Shown: positions 27,388-36,110 of the stretch, one piece after another
Position numbering within the stretch: the first letter of the stretch is position 1
How the letters are laid out: each line of letters starts with the position of its first letter
Source of the DNA: Marivita sp030148515
Lineage (GTDB): Bacteria; Pseudomonadota; Alphaproteobacteria; Rhodobacterales; Rhodobacteraceae
DNA length: 64,000 nt
Direction of reading: 5' to 3'
Assembly: GCF_048006345.1 (NCBI RefSeq)
Contig: NZ_CP180351.1
Span: forward strand, 4,278,001-4,342,000
The notes under the pieces: model-generated
What the model saw: only the letters and a program-made list of their open reading frames with translations
Database searches by the model: none
Told to the model about the DNA's origin: nothing
Translations under genes and position numbers: made by a program

Positions 27388-28665
27388 TTACGCGCTGCTG
27401 GCCGCTTCTTTGGCATCCAGCGGCAGCACATCGGTGCTCGTGGGTTCAGGCACGGGAACAGGACGGCTGCCCGTCTTGCCCAATCGCGCGGGAAGAGTTC
27501 CCGACAAGGCCCACGCGCCAAGCAGCGCGGTCGCCCCAGCGCCAAAGATTGCCGCCAACGGCGCCACAAGCAGCACCAGCCACGCCATACCGGGTGTGAG
27601 AATGCCCGATACGTCGCGGAAACTCGAATAGACCGCAGACATTTCGGTCCGTTCCGACGGTTTGACCGCCAGTAGAAACGGCAATCCCGCCGAAACATCG
27701 AGCAAGATCAGAAAGAATGATCCCGACATCAGGCATAGCACGGTGAGCCATGGCAGGCCGGACAGCAAAGCCGCCGACCCGAAGAGCAGTCCCGCCATTA
27801 AAAACCCGGTGCGGACGGCATGCCGGATTGAATAACGCTGCATGAAGCGCAGCATGAACGGTGTTACGAACAGCGCAGCGTTGGAAATCGACAGTGCGAT
27901 CCCGCCCAATTGTTCGCCCAAGCCGGACTGGATCGCAAAGATCGGCAGATAGACGACATAGACCCACCATCCACAAGACCGGATCACCGCGAAGAGCCAG
28001 CCGGCCACCAGACGGGGTTGAGCAAAGAACCTTGGCAGGAACCCCAACGGATTTGTCGGGGCACGACGGCTCTTGGTGATCAGTTTGCCATTGCCCATGC
28101 GCATGGCAAGGAACATCAAAAGCATGCTGAACGACGCGGTTGCCGCCACCAGAAACGGCGCCGGTTCCCACCATTTGAGCAAGATGACTCCAAGAACCGG
28201 ACCTACCGTCCAGCCTGCTGCGCTGTAGAACATGCGCGATGTCTCGCAGCGGCCCAGTTCGATCTTGGCGATGTAATCCAGCACATAGGCGTTGAAGCAG
28301 ACAAAGGTTGTCACGGTCGCGGCAGAAGTCAGCGTCAGCCCGATGATCGTCGTCGGTGCCGATCCGTCGATAGCAAGAAGCGATCCCGCGATGAAACAAG
28401 ATGCGCCCGACATGTAGACCCAGCGTCTGGGCAGAAACCGTGCGAGGAACGGCACAAGCAGGCCGGTCAAAAGCGACACGATGCCGATCAGGAAATAGAC
28501 CTGCGACACCAGTGCTGCATCTTGCAGCGCCTGATACATGCGCAACGGAAAGACCGAGATCAGGATACCCCGCGCCACCGCTTCGGCCGCAGCCAGCATG
28601 GCAAAGCCGCGCACGCTGGGTGCAGGTGCGTGGCGAAGCCACTCGGGTATGCGTCTGTCGTGCAT
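27388..28665 (-). CDS. MFS transporter
   Basis: The 425-residue protein has about 12 hydrophobic segments and the major-facilitator layout with a central cytoplasmic loop (about residue 200, KLITKSRRAPTNPLG). I do not recognise a specific subfamily. It converges on the aldo/keto reductase and is divergent from the CoA-transferase, sharing a 134-base control region. Confidence 0.82.
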   Translation of the reverse strand: MHDRRIPEWLRHAPAPSVRGFAMLAAAEAVARGILISVFPLRMYQALQDAALVSQVYFLIGIVSLLTGLLVPFLARFLPRRWVYMSGASCFIAGSLLAIDGSAPTTIIGLTLTSAATVTTFVCFNAYVLDYIAKIELGRCETSRMFYSAAGWTVGPVLGVILLKWWEPAPFLVAATASFSMLLMFLAMRMGNGKLITKSRRAPTNPLGFLPRFFAQPRLVAGWLFAVIRSCGWWVYVVYLPIFAIQSGLGEQLGGIALSISNAALFVTPFMLRFMQRYSIRHAVRTGFLMAGLLFGSAALLSGLPWLTVLCLMSGSFFLILLDVSAGLPFLLAVKPSERTEMSAVYSSFRDVSGILTPGMAWLVLLVAPLAAIFGAGATALLGAWALSGTLPARLGKTGSRPVPVPEPTSTDVLPLDAKEAASSA

Positions 28666-28799
28666 GTCTTGCCTTCGGTGTCGTAGGGCAGAAATACGCG
28701 CCCGTGCATCCCATGCATTGCTGTCTGCGACCCGATGTCGTTTTCTTGAAACGACACTTAACGATCGCTCTTGAGCGATGCGGGTCGGAAAGGATGTTT

Positions 28800-29933
28800 A
28801 TGCCACAATACGGACCTCTGACCGGGATCCGCATCGTTGAGGTCGAAGGCATTGGCCCCGGCCCTTTTGCGGCCATGATGCTGGCTGATCTGGGGGCAGA
28901 CGTGATTGTCGTGCACCGCCCCCGATCCGGTCCTGTTGTCGGATTGAAAGAGCGCCCCGTCACTGACAGAGGCAAACGGTCTCTCATGCTCGACTTGAAA
29001 TCGGATACGGACCGGGACGCGCTTTTCAAGCTGGTCGCCCATGCCGATGGCCTGATCGAAGGCTTCCGGCCCGGAGTTATGGAACGCTTGGGACTTGGCC
29101 CCGAGATCTGCCATGCCGCCAATCCGCGTCTGGTCTATGGGCGCATGACAGGTTGGGGACAGGATGGCCCATTGGCGGAACGTGCGGGGCATGACCTGAA
29201 TTACATTTCGATGTCGGGCGCGCTCTGGTCTTCTGGGCTCGAGGGCGACCGACCGACCGTTCCGCCGACTTTGATCGGCGATATCGGCGGCGGCGCGCTT
29301 TACCTGGTTGCAGGGATGCTGTCGGGAATCATCGCCGCCGGGCGCACCGGGATGGGCACAGTGGTCGATGCTGCGATCTATGATGGTGCTGCGCATATGC
29401 AAAACCTGCTCATGTCGATTGCGGGCAGGGTGGAAGACGGCCCTTCGGCGCAGGCCAATCCGCTAGTCGGCGCGCACTGGTCGCGAACCTATCGCTGTGC
29501 GGATGGCGGGTTCGTCAGCGTGCAATGCCTTGAGCCGAAGTTTTATACAGAGTTTCTTGGCAAGCTTGGCCTTGCCGAAGATGCGGACTTTGTGAACCAC
29601 CAGTTCGATCAAGCCACTTGGCCACGCTTGTCGGATCGGCTGGCGCAGGTCTTTGCCGCGCAGAAGCGGTCATATTGGGAACAGCTTTTCGAGGGCAGCG
29701 ACGCCTGCGTCGCGCCAGTGCTCTCTCCGCGCGAAGCTTTTGCGCACCCGCAAAATGTGGCTCGGCAGACATGGCATGAAGTTGACGGCAGCCTGCAAGC
29801 CGCTGCTGCGCCGCGCTTTGATGGTCAGACGCCAGCGCCGCCTGCGGATATTCGGGCCAGAGGGCAGGACAGTGATGCAATTCTTGCCGCGTTGTCCGAA
29901 CATTCTGGTTGGCCGGAAAGCCCTGAGAACTGA
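28800..29933 (+). CDS. CaiB/BaiF-family CoA-transferase (class III)
   Basis: The 377-residue protein has the class III CoA-transferase start GIRIVEVEGIGPGPFAAMML with LADLGADVIVV, then KRSLMLDLKS and the LIEGFRPGVMERLGLGPE segment. The catalytic Asp position lies in the VDAAIYDGAAHM stretch. The closest named relatives are alpha-methylacyl-CoA racemases or formyl-CoA transferases, and the sequence alone does not decide which. AAGGATGTTTATG is the start context. It converges on the XRE regulator, with stops adjacent. Confidence 0.88.
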   Translation: MPQYGPLTGIRIVEVEGIGPGPFAAMMLADLGADVIVVHRPRSGPVVGLKERPVTDRGKRSLMLDLKSDTDRDALFKLVAHADGLIEGFRPGVMERLGLGPEICHAANPRLVYGRMTGWGQDGPLAERAGHDLNYISMSGALWSSGLEGDRPTVPPTLIGDIGGGALYLVAGMLSGIIAAGRTGMGTVVDAAIYDGAAHMQNLLMSIAGRVEDGPSAQANPLVGAHWSRTYRCADGGFVSVQCLEPKFYTEFLGKLGLAEDADFVNHQFDQATWPRLSDRLAQVFAAQKRSYWEQLFEGSDACVAPVLSPREAFAHPQNVARQTWHEVDGSLQAAAAPRFDGQTPAPPADIRARGQDSDAILAALSEHSGWPESPEN

Positions 29934-30782
29934 TCAACCCAAAGCCGCGCGCAAGTCTGACAGGTGATCGGGAAAGGATCGCGCGGTGATCTGTGATTGC
30001 CGCACCAGATTGTCGAAATGATCTGAAAACGCCCGCACCCGCTGCGTGTCGCGGAAAGCGAGGTAGTTGCTGCCCAGGTAGATAACAGCGAGCAACGGGC
30101 CGAATACGGTGATCGGGGCGGAATAGACCTGCCGCGCATCAAACAGATAGATGCGCATTCTTGGATACAGCGCTTTCGTCAGGTTTAGCCAGTGTTCGAT
30201 CTGTTGTCTGCGTAGTTCCAGGGGAAGATCGGCGTAATAGCCTGTGCCATCGACGAAGCTCTGCACCTCGAACAGCGGCATGGCTATCTCATAATCCGAG
30301 GCCGACTGCCGCATCCAGGCCAACCGATTGGCCGAAGCGGTGATCGCCTGCCCGGTGGTGCGTCCCAGATGACGGCCGTATTCCCATGTCAGCACGTCGT
30401 TGGTCTTGAGCATGTCCGGCAGCGCCGCAGGCACATGGCGGATCTTGTAGCCCTCCGCCTCGCGGTGCCAGTCGAAGATCTGTTGATCCACCAAGGCGCG
30501 GGGCGCGTTGGTCAAGGTCATTGCATTGGCCAGAAGGTCGGTCGCGTTTTCAGGATGTTCAGACAACCCCAACAGCCAGTCCGCCGAAACGCCAAGCGCA
30601 GAGGCGCAGGCTCCCACGACATGTGCGTTCGGCAACCGTGCTGCGTCGTCCCGCAGGATCTGCGAGATCGTGGACCGGTCGATTCCTGTGCGTCGGGCCA
30701 ATTCGCTCTGGTTCGTGTCAGATCGTCGGATCGCGATCAGCAGGCGTGTGCGGAACAGGTCGGCGCGTTGCAGCTTATCCAT
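29934..30782 (-). CDS. XRE-family transcriptional regulator
   Basis: The 282-residue protein has an N-terminal helix-turn-helix (about residues 10-65; SELARRTGIDRSTISQIL, then ALGVSADWLLGLSE) of the lambda-repressor class and a C-terminal domain of about 200 residues (starting near DQQIFDWHREAEGY) that is probably ligand-sensing. It is divergent from a fatty acid desaturase across a 121-base gap with palindromes, so membrane-lipid control is the simplest guess. The ATG at 30782 begins the HTH; an upstream extension lacks support. Confidence 0.82.
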   Translation of the reverse strand: MDKLQRADLFRTRLLIAIRRSDTNQSELARRTGIDRSTISQILRDDAARLPNAHVVGACASALGVSADWLLGLSEHPENATDLLANAMTLTNAPRALVDQQIFDWHREAEGYKIRHVPAALPDMLKTNDVLTWEYGRHLGRTTGQAITASANRLAWMRQSASDYEIAMPLFEVQSFVDGTGYYADLPLELRRQQIEHWLNLTKALYPRMRIYLFDARQVYSAPITVFGPLLAVIYLGSNYLAFRDTQRVRAFSDHFDNLVRQSQITARSFPDHLSDLRAALG

Positions 30783-30801
30783 GGGTGAAATCCAGCATCT
30801 G

Positions 30802-30851
30802 GTGATAAAAATCACGCTTATGGATAATTGTGCACTGTTCTCAGAATTCTG
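30802..30851. promoter_or_regulatory. Palindromes in regulator/desaturase divergent region
   Basis: Two perfect palindromes lie in the short intergenic region: GTGATAAAAATCAC (30802-30815; arms GTGAT/ATCAC) and CAGAATTCTG (30842-30851). They are well placed as operators for the XRE regulator and the divergent desaturase. Their role is inferred from position only. Confidence 0.4.
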
Positions 30852-30903
30852 CAAGTCGGGCGCGGGTTCTATGGTGATCGCCGGGAACTCTTGGGGTCAC
30901 AAT

Positions 30904-31836
30904 ATGACAGACATGCCTTTGCCACGATCGGCAGAGCTGCGACGTGCGGCCGAATGGCCGACGCTTTTGATGCTTGGCATCACCTATGGTGTTTGGGCTG
31001 TTGCGACCGTCTGGGTCAGCGACATGTCGGTATTTCTGGCCATCGCGCTTTGTGCGTGGGCTGCGGCACAGCATTCATCGCTCACACATGAGGCGCTCCA
31101 TGGTCATCCCACCCGGAACAAGCTTCTGAACGCGGCCTTGGTGTTTCCGCCGCTGACCCTTGTGGTTCCCTACCTTCGTTTCTTGGATACCCATATTGCG
31201 CACCATCAGGACGAAAACCTGACCGACCCCTATGATGACCCGGAAACCAACTATCTCGATCCTATGATCTGGGACCGCTTGCCTAAGTGGCGCAAGGCGG
31301 TGTGCCGCGCGAACAACACGTTGGCGGGGCGTCTTATCCTTGGTCCCGTTATCGGCCAGATCTCTTTCATGGCGGCCGATTGGCGGCTGATCCGCGCGGG
31401 TGACCGTCGCGTTCTGGCGGGGTGGCTTCTGCACATCCCGGCAGCTGCCAGTGTCGTCTGGTGGATGGTCTCGGTTGCGCAGATGCCGATCTGGGCGTGG
31501 CTGCTGTCGGTCTACCTGTCGCTGTCGCTGCTCAAGCTGCGTACGTATCTCGAACACCGCGCGCATGATCGCACAACCGCCCGCACGGCCATCGTCGAGG
31601 ATCACGGGTTTTTCGGATTGCTTTTTCTCAACAACAACCTGCACGCGGTGCACCATATGCACCCAAGCGTGCCGTGGTACGCCTTGCCCGATCTCTACCG
31701 GACACGGCGGGCGCAGTACCTCGCGTCCAATCAGGACTATCACTACGGCACCTATGCCGAGGTGGCCCGCAAGTACCTGTTCCGCGCCAAGGATCCGGTG
31801 CCTCATCCGCTGTATCGGGATGGACAAGGGCGCTGA
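30904..31836 (+). CDS. Fatty acid desaturase
   Basis: The 310-residue membrane di-iron enzyme has three His clusters of the desaturase family: HEALHGH (about residue 64), HIAHH (about 99) and HAVHHMH (about 246). Four or so membrane spans surround them. It introduces a double bond into acyl chains, probably of phospholipids, with O2 and a ferredoxin-type donor. The divergent XRE gene is a likely regulator. The ATG at 30904 was chosen; the frame extends upstream through the regulator region. Confidence 0.9.
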   Translation: MTDMPLPRSAELRRAAEWPTLLMLGITYGVWAVATVWVSDMSVFLAIALCAWAAAQHSSLTHEALHGHPTRNKLLNAALVFPPLTLVVPYLRFLDTHIAHHQDENLTDPYDDPETNYLDPMIWDRLPKWRKAVCRANNTLAGRLILGPVIGQISFMAADWRLIRAGDRRVLAGWLLHIPAAASVVWWMVSVAQMPIWAWLLSVYLSLSLLKLRTYLEHRAHDRTTARTAIVEDHGFFGLLFLNNNLHAVHHMHPSVPWYALPDLYRTRRAQYLASNQDYHYGTYAEVARKYLFRAKDPVPHPLYRDGQGR

Positions 31837-31855
31837 CCTGACGCCATAGAGGCGG

Positions 31856-32758
31856 ATGGAACTCTGGATTTTCGCCAGCGTCGCGGCAGCCCTGTTTCAG
31901 ACCGTTCGGTTCATGCTGCAAAAAGTGCTGAGCATGGATGTGCTGAGCACGGCTGGCTCGACCTTTGCCCGCTTCGCGTATGCGGCCCCCGCTGCACTGG
32001 GGGTGACACTCGCCTATCTGTGGTTCCGCGAGACGCCGTTTCCCGTGCTTAACGGGTGGTTCTGGTTCTATGCGATGCTCGGCGGGGTGTCGCAAATCCT
32101 TGCCACCGTCTGCGTGGTCGCGCTGTTCCGACAGCGCAATTTCGCGGTCGGGATCACCTTCAAGAAAACCGAAGTGATCCAGACTGCGATTGTCGGCGTC
32201 GCCTTGTTTGGCGCGGAAGTCTCAATCGAAGGCTGGGGCGCGATCCTCATCGGGTTGGTGGGCGTTCTTTTGCTGTCACGAACGCCGGGGCTGGATCAAG
32301 GTCTGTGGACAAGCCTGACCAGCCGCGCCACGGGACTCGGACTGACTTCGGGGTTCTTCTTTGCGTTTTCCGGCACCAGCTACCGCGCAGCATCGCTTCA
32401 GATCGACAGCGAGGATGCTTTGCTGCGGGCTGCGGTGACCCTGACCTGCGTGACGGCGTCCCAATTCATTGGCATGGCGCTGTGGTTGCGTTGGCGGGAG
32501 CCGGGGCAGCTCAGCGCCGTCTGGCGCGCGCGCAAAGTGGCGGTCTGGGTGGGTCTCACGTCGATGGCGGGGTCCATGGGATGGTTCACCGCCTTCACCT
32601 TGCAGACGGCGGCCTATGTGCAGGCGGTCGGTCAGATCGAACTGATCTTTTCGCTCATGGCGTCGGTGTTGTTCTTCAAGGAAAAGGTCACCGCTCGCGA
32701 ATTGATCGGGATCGGCTTTCTTGCATTGTCGATCCTGACCTTCATCCTCGTGATCTAG
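31856..32758 (+). CDS. EamA/DMT-family transporter
   Basis: The 300-residue protein has about ten membrane spans in two EamA-like halves, with a loop between them near residue 145. The family exports metabolites such as amino acids. It starts 19 bases after the desaturase stop and may share its transcript. The stop overlaps the convergent NUDIX stop by 4 bases. Confidence 0.85.
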   Translation: MELWIFASVAAALFQTVRFMLQKVLSMDVLSTAGSTFARFAYAAPAALGVTLAYLWFRETPFPVLNGWFWFYAMLGGVSQILATVCVVALFRQRNFAVGITFKKTEVIQTAIVGVALFGAEVSIEGWGAILIGLVGVLLLSRTPGLDQGLWTSLTSRATGLGLTSGFFFAFSGTSYRAASLQIDSEDALLRAAVTLTCVTASQFIGMALWLRWREPGQLSAVWRARKVAVWVGLTSMAGSMGWFTAFTLQTAAYVQAVGQIELIFSLMASVLFFKEKVTARELIGIGFLALSILTFILVI

Positions 32759-33459
32759 TCCGGCATCGGCCGACCATAAAGGCGCAGGAACAGGCTTTCC
32801 TCGTCATCATTGCGAAAGAAGGGAACCGAGGCTGGCGGGTGCGGATCAGTGGCGCGCGCTGCGACTTCGGCCAGAACCACCTCGGTGATGAATGGCAGGT
32901 CGAAGCCACGCACCTTGTCCAGAGCGATCCATTGCAGATGCGCCAGCTCGTCTGACGCGGCCGAGAAATCATCCGGGTCGCTGGCCAGATCATCCGCATC
33001 CAGAAGAAAGAACCTTGCATCGAACCTGCGCGGGCGTCCCGGCGGTGTGATAGCCCGAAACACGAATTGAAGCGGTGCTGCGCTGGGTACATGGCCGCGT
33101 GCCGCGAAGTCCTGCCAGTTGTGCGGAGGAGCATCCCATGTGCCCGGACGTCCTAGGATCTGCCCGGTTTCCTCCCACAATTCGCGGATTGCTGCGCCTG
33201 CTAACGCCAATGCGCGATCTTTGGCAACACCATCGGTCAACCGGCTTTCGCAAAGTGGCGACAGAGGGTCGGCAAAGGGCACATGCGCATCTTCCGGGTC
33301 CACTGCGCCACCGGGAAAGACAAACTTGTTGGGCATAAACGCGGCGCTAGCCCCGCGCTGGCCCATCAGAACGCTGGGTTCGTGATTGCGGTCACGCAGC
33401 ACGATCACCGTGGCCGCGTCGCGGATGGCTGTTTTGTCGATGATTGCCTCTTCGGTCAC
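32755..33459 (-). CDS. NUDIX hydrolase with long insertion
   Basis: The 234-residue protein starts like large NUDIX enzymes (VIVLRDRNHEPSVLMGQRG, then FVFPGGAVDPED) and carries the core of the Nudix box AAIRELWEETGQI after an insertion of about 30 residues between the first glycine and the REUxEE helix. NUDT19/NUDT8-like enzymes have this layout and often cut CoA or nucleotide diphosphates. The downstream overlap with the convergent EamA gene is 4 bases. Confidence 0.85.
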   Translation of the reverse strand: MTEEAIIDKTAIRDAATVIVLRDRNHEPSVLMGQRGASAAFMPNKFVFPGGAVDPEDAHVPFADPLSPLCESRLTDGVAKDRALALAGAAIRELWEETGQILGRPGTWDAPPHNWQDFAARGHVPSAAPLQFVFRAITPPGRPRRFDARFFLLDADDLASDPDDFSAASDELAHLQWIALDKVRGFDLPFITEVVLAEVAARATDPHPPASVPFFRNDDEESLFLRLYGRPMPD

Positions 33460-33486
33460 GCACGCACCCTTCCTGTGGCGAAAGGG

Positions 33487-33882
33487 TCAGGATCCGCTGT
33501 TGGCAAACCCGTGCATCTGTCGTGACCACTGAAACGCCACGATCGCCCCTTTCAATCTGGGCAGAAGGTAGAGCGTCAGCGCGACGCAGCCAACCGCGAA
33601 GATCGTGAACAGCACAAGTGGCTCTGGGCGGAAATTGACGAACACGATGTGCAGAAGCGGCGCCATCAGGTGACCCACGATCAGAATCGTGAGGTAAGCC
33701 GGGCCGTCATCGGCACGGTGATGATGCAGCTCCTCGCGGCACACCGGGCAGGTGTCACGTACCGTGAGATAGCCGCTCAGCAACGGACCGCTGCCGCAAT
33801 TCGGGCATTTCCGCCGCCAGCCTTTGCGCAGCGCAGGCCAAGTCGGACGTTCGTCCTCGTCTGTCATGTGTGATGTCGCCAT
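33487..33882 (-). CDS. DUF983 membrane protein
   Basis: The 131-residue protein has a zinc-ribbon-like start, GWRRKCPNCGSGPLLSGYL then DTCPVCREE, and two membrane spans in the C-terminal half. This matches DUF983, common in alphaproteobacteria, with unknown function. I chose the ATG at 33882, with GGAGGG in front (upstream frame is longer). Confidence 0.88.
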   Translation of the reverse strand: MATSHMTDEDERPTWPALRKGWRRKCPNCGSGPLLSGYLTVRDTCPVCREELHHHRADDGPAYLTILIVGHLMAPLLHIVFVNFRPEPLVLFTIFAVGCVALTLYLLPRLKGAIVAFQWSRQMHGFANSGS

Positions 33883-34116
33883 GTTCGCACTCCCTCCTGC
33901 AAGATGACGACCCGCGTTGGCGATGAACAGTGACCAAACTGTCCTTGCGGCTGGATGTCGCAAATCACGCAGCCGTGAACACCGCTTCGAATTTTCTGCG
34001 ACGGAAGTTCAGACCTGCCCCGTGAAACGCAGTGGATGCCAGAGAGACAGGACGTCGATCTGGCCCGTTGTTCAAACGATCCGGACGAAAGACCGGACAT
34101 GGAAAGGAAAAAAGAC

Positions 34117-34602
34117 ATGACCATGAACAAGCAGGTTTCGGCACTCGTTATTGCGGCTCTTCTGGCGACCACAGCCGGTGCGGCCTTTGCCCAGGATGCG
34201 ACCACACGTGAAGAGCGTCGTGCTGCAGTCTTTGCCGAATTGGACGCGAATGCTGACGGTTCCGTTTCGGCCGAGGAATTTGCCGCTGGTGCCAACATGT
34301 TCGCGCGTGCGGACACCAATGGTGACGGGCTTCTGACCGCCGAGGAAATCGCTGCATCCGTTGGCGAGCGGGCCGCACAGCGGGCCGAGCGCATGATCGC
34401 GCGGCTAGATACAAACGGCGATGGTTCGCTCTCTGAAGACGAGATCAAGTCGCGCCGTGATCCCGCCCGGATGTTCGAGCGGCTGGATGCCAATGACGAC
34501 GGCATGGTGAGCGCTGAAGAGTTCGCCGAGGCCCGCATGGGCGATCACGGCGGCAAGCGGGGTGGACTGTTCGGTGGCAAAGGCCACGGTGGCAACCGCT
34601 AA
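34117..34602 (+). CDS. Exported EF-hand calcium-binding protein
   Basis: The 161-residue protein has a signal peptide (about residues 1-25, cleavage after AAFA) and four canonical EF-hand loops: DANADGSVSAEE, DTNGDGLLTAEE, DTNGDGSLSEDE and DANDDGMVSAEE. The C-terminal tail is Gly/His-rich (GGKGHGGNR). It should bind calcium in the periplasm or outside. It directly precedes a sigma-factor operon. AAGGAAAAAAGAC precedes the ATG. Confidence 0.9.
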   Translation: MTMNKQVSALVIAALLATTAGAAFAQDATTREERRAAVFAELDANADGSVSAEEFAAGANMFARADTNGDGLLTAEEIAASVGERAAQRAERMIARLDTNGDGSLSEDEIKSRRDPARMFERLDANDDGMVSAEEFAEARMGDHGGKRGGLFGGKGHGGNR

Positions 34603-34685
34603 GATCGAGCAGCGCCATGAGCGGTGTGTGTGCATCGCTCATGGCACCTGATAGACTGGACCGGAAACCACAACCGCGCGGTGGA

Positions 34686-35285
34686 ATGACCCAGAACCCG
34701 ACCGATTCTGCTGCGGAGGCGGCATTGCTAGACGCTTACGCCGCCGGTGACTCCGACGCGGCGCGAACGCTTGCGGCGAAATACACGCCTCTTGTGTTCG
34801 CGCATGCCTTTCGGATGCTCAACGACCGGGCCGAGGCCGAGGATGTCGCGCAAGAGGCGATGCTGAAGCTGTGGCGGCAGGCCCCGGGATGGGATGCAGG
34901 CGGGGGTGCGTCGGTGCGCACATGGCTTTACCGGGTGACGGCCAATCTGTGTATCGACCGGCTTCGGAAGACACGGCCCGACGGGATGCCAGAGGGTCTG
35001 GATGTGCCCGACGATGCGCCGGGGGCCGAAGCGCAATTGCAGGCGAAGGCACGGCAGATGGCGCTGGACGAGGCGCTGATGCAATTGCCGGACCGCCAGA
35101 GACAGGCAGTCGTGCTGCGACATATCGAGGGTTTGGGCAACACCGAGATTGCCCAGATCATGGACATTGGGCCTCGTGCGGTGGAAAGTCTGACCGCACG
35201 CGGCAAACGAACTCTGGCCGCGCTTCTGAGCGGTCAGCGCACAGGCTTGGGGTATACAGATGACACAGTCGAAACCTCCTTTTGA
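34686..35285 (+). CDS. ECF-type RNA polymerase sigma factor
   Basis: The 199-residue protein has sigma region 2 (FRMLNDRAEAEDVAQEAMLK; DNA-melting helix WLYRVTANLCIDRLRK) and region 4 (LPDRQRQAVVLRHIEG, then NTEIAQIMDIGPRAVES). No sigma region 1 or 3 is present, so it is an ECF sigma. I chose the ATG at 34686 because GGTGGA precedes it and the earlier part is not typical. The anti-sigma-like gene overlaps its end by 26 bases, which implies coupled control. Confidence 0.92.
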   Translation: MTQNPTDSAAEAALLDAYAAGDSDAARTLAAKYTPLVFAHAFRMLNDRAEAEDVAQEAMLKLWRQAPGWDAGGGASVRTWLYRVTANLCIDRLRKTRPDGMPEGLDVPDDAPGAEAQLQAKARQMALDEALMQLPDRQRQAVVLRHIEGLGNTEIAQIMDIGPRAVESLTARGKRTLAALLSGQRTGLGYTDDTVETSF

Positions 35286-35601
35286 CGATCCGCTCGAGGC
35301 AGCCTTTGCCCAGGCGCGTCAGACGATGCCGCCGCTTCCGGACGGGTTGATGGCGCGCGTTCTGGCGGATGCGGCGGCCGAGATGCCCCGTCCTGTCCGA
35401 CAACCCTGGTGGCGGCAGATCTTCGGCACGCTTGGGGGCTGGCCCGCAGTCGCAGGGCTTGCGATGACGGCCTGCGTCGGGGTTTGGGTCGGCGGTACGC
35501 TGACGGATGACTTGATGCTCTCGCTGACGCCTCTGGATGAGGCGACACTTGACATTGGTGCCGGTCTGGGGGCCTTCGACTTGCTCTTGGTGGATGGCTG
35601 A
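35260..35601 (+). CDS. Putative membrane anti-sigma factor
   Basis: The 113-residue protein has a cytoplasmic N-terminal part (about residues 1-60), a single membrane span (about 62-82; GWPAVAGLAMTACVGVWVG) and a short periplasmic end. No zinc-binding HxxxCxxC is present. Its position, overlapping the ECF sigma gene by 26 bases and followed by a CpxP-like sensor, makes a membrane anti-sigma role likely. That role is inferred from context, not from a known family. Confidence 0.7.
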   Translation: MTQSKPPFDDPLEAAFAQARQTMPPLPDGLMARVLADAAAEMPRPVRQPWWRQIFGTLGGWPAVAGLAMTACVGVWVGGTLTDDLMLSLTPLDEATLDIGAGLGAFDLLLVDG

Positions 35602-35602
35602 T

Positions 35603-36085
35603 ATGGCAGATGCAACGAAACCCAAGACACCGCTCTGGATGCGCCTGACGCTGTTTGTCTCGATCGCCCTGAACGTTCTTGTCGTCGGAGCAATTGCAGG
35701 CTTCCTGCTCATGGGCGGTCCGGATCGACGGTCGGACCGGGACCGGTTCGATTTCGGAGCGTTCTACATGCGTGCGCTCAGCGAACAGGATCAGCGCGCG
35801 TTGCGGCGCGACTTCGTATCCGGCTTGCAGAAACAGGGGCGCGACCGGGGGGCATTTCTTTCAGATTTGAGCGCGACGCTCGACACGCTTCGGGCAACGC
35901 CGTTCGATGCAGAGGCTTTTGAGGCTGCACTGGCAGACCAGTCTCGCGCGCGGGCTCAAAGGGAAGACATAGGTCGCCAGATTCTTGCCAATCGTATTGC
36001 CACGATGACGGATGCCGAACGCGCCACCTATGCTGATCGGATCGAAGAACGCCTTAACGAATTGGCCAAGCGAGTTCGTCGCTAA
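35603..36085 (+). CDS. Periplasmic heavy-metal sensor / CpxP-like protein
   Basis: The 160-residue protein has one N-terminal membrane anchor (about residues 14-36) and a helical periplasmic domain of the heavy-metal-resistance (CpxP/CnrX-like) type, with paired helix segments DFVSGLQKQGRD and AALADQSRARAQREDIG. It follows the putative anti-sigma factor, so the three genes resemble CnrYXH-like systems in which a sensor of this fold controls release of the sigma factor. I chose the ATG at 35603; an in-frame ATG 9 bases upstream is possible. Confidence 0.78.
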   Translation: MADATKPKTPLWMRLTLFVSIALNVLVVGAIAGFLLMGGPDRRSDRDRFDFGAFYMRALSEQDQRALRRDFVSGLQKQGRDRGAFLSDLSATLDTLRATPFDAEAFEAALADQSRARAQREDIGRQILANRIATMTDAERATYADRIEERLNELAKRVRR

Positions 36086-36110
36086 AGCGCGAGAAGTTTG
36101 ACCCGCGCGT

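Noticed and set aside
27446..29122. Long minus-strand open frame (558 codons) over the MFS and CoA-transferase genes
   Set aside because: Another frame of the MFS gene and antisense to the CoA-transferase; both real genes have clear motifs.
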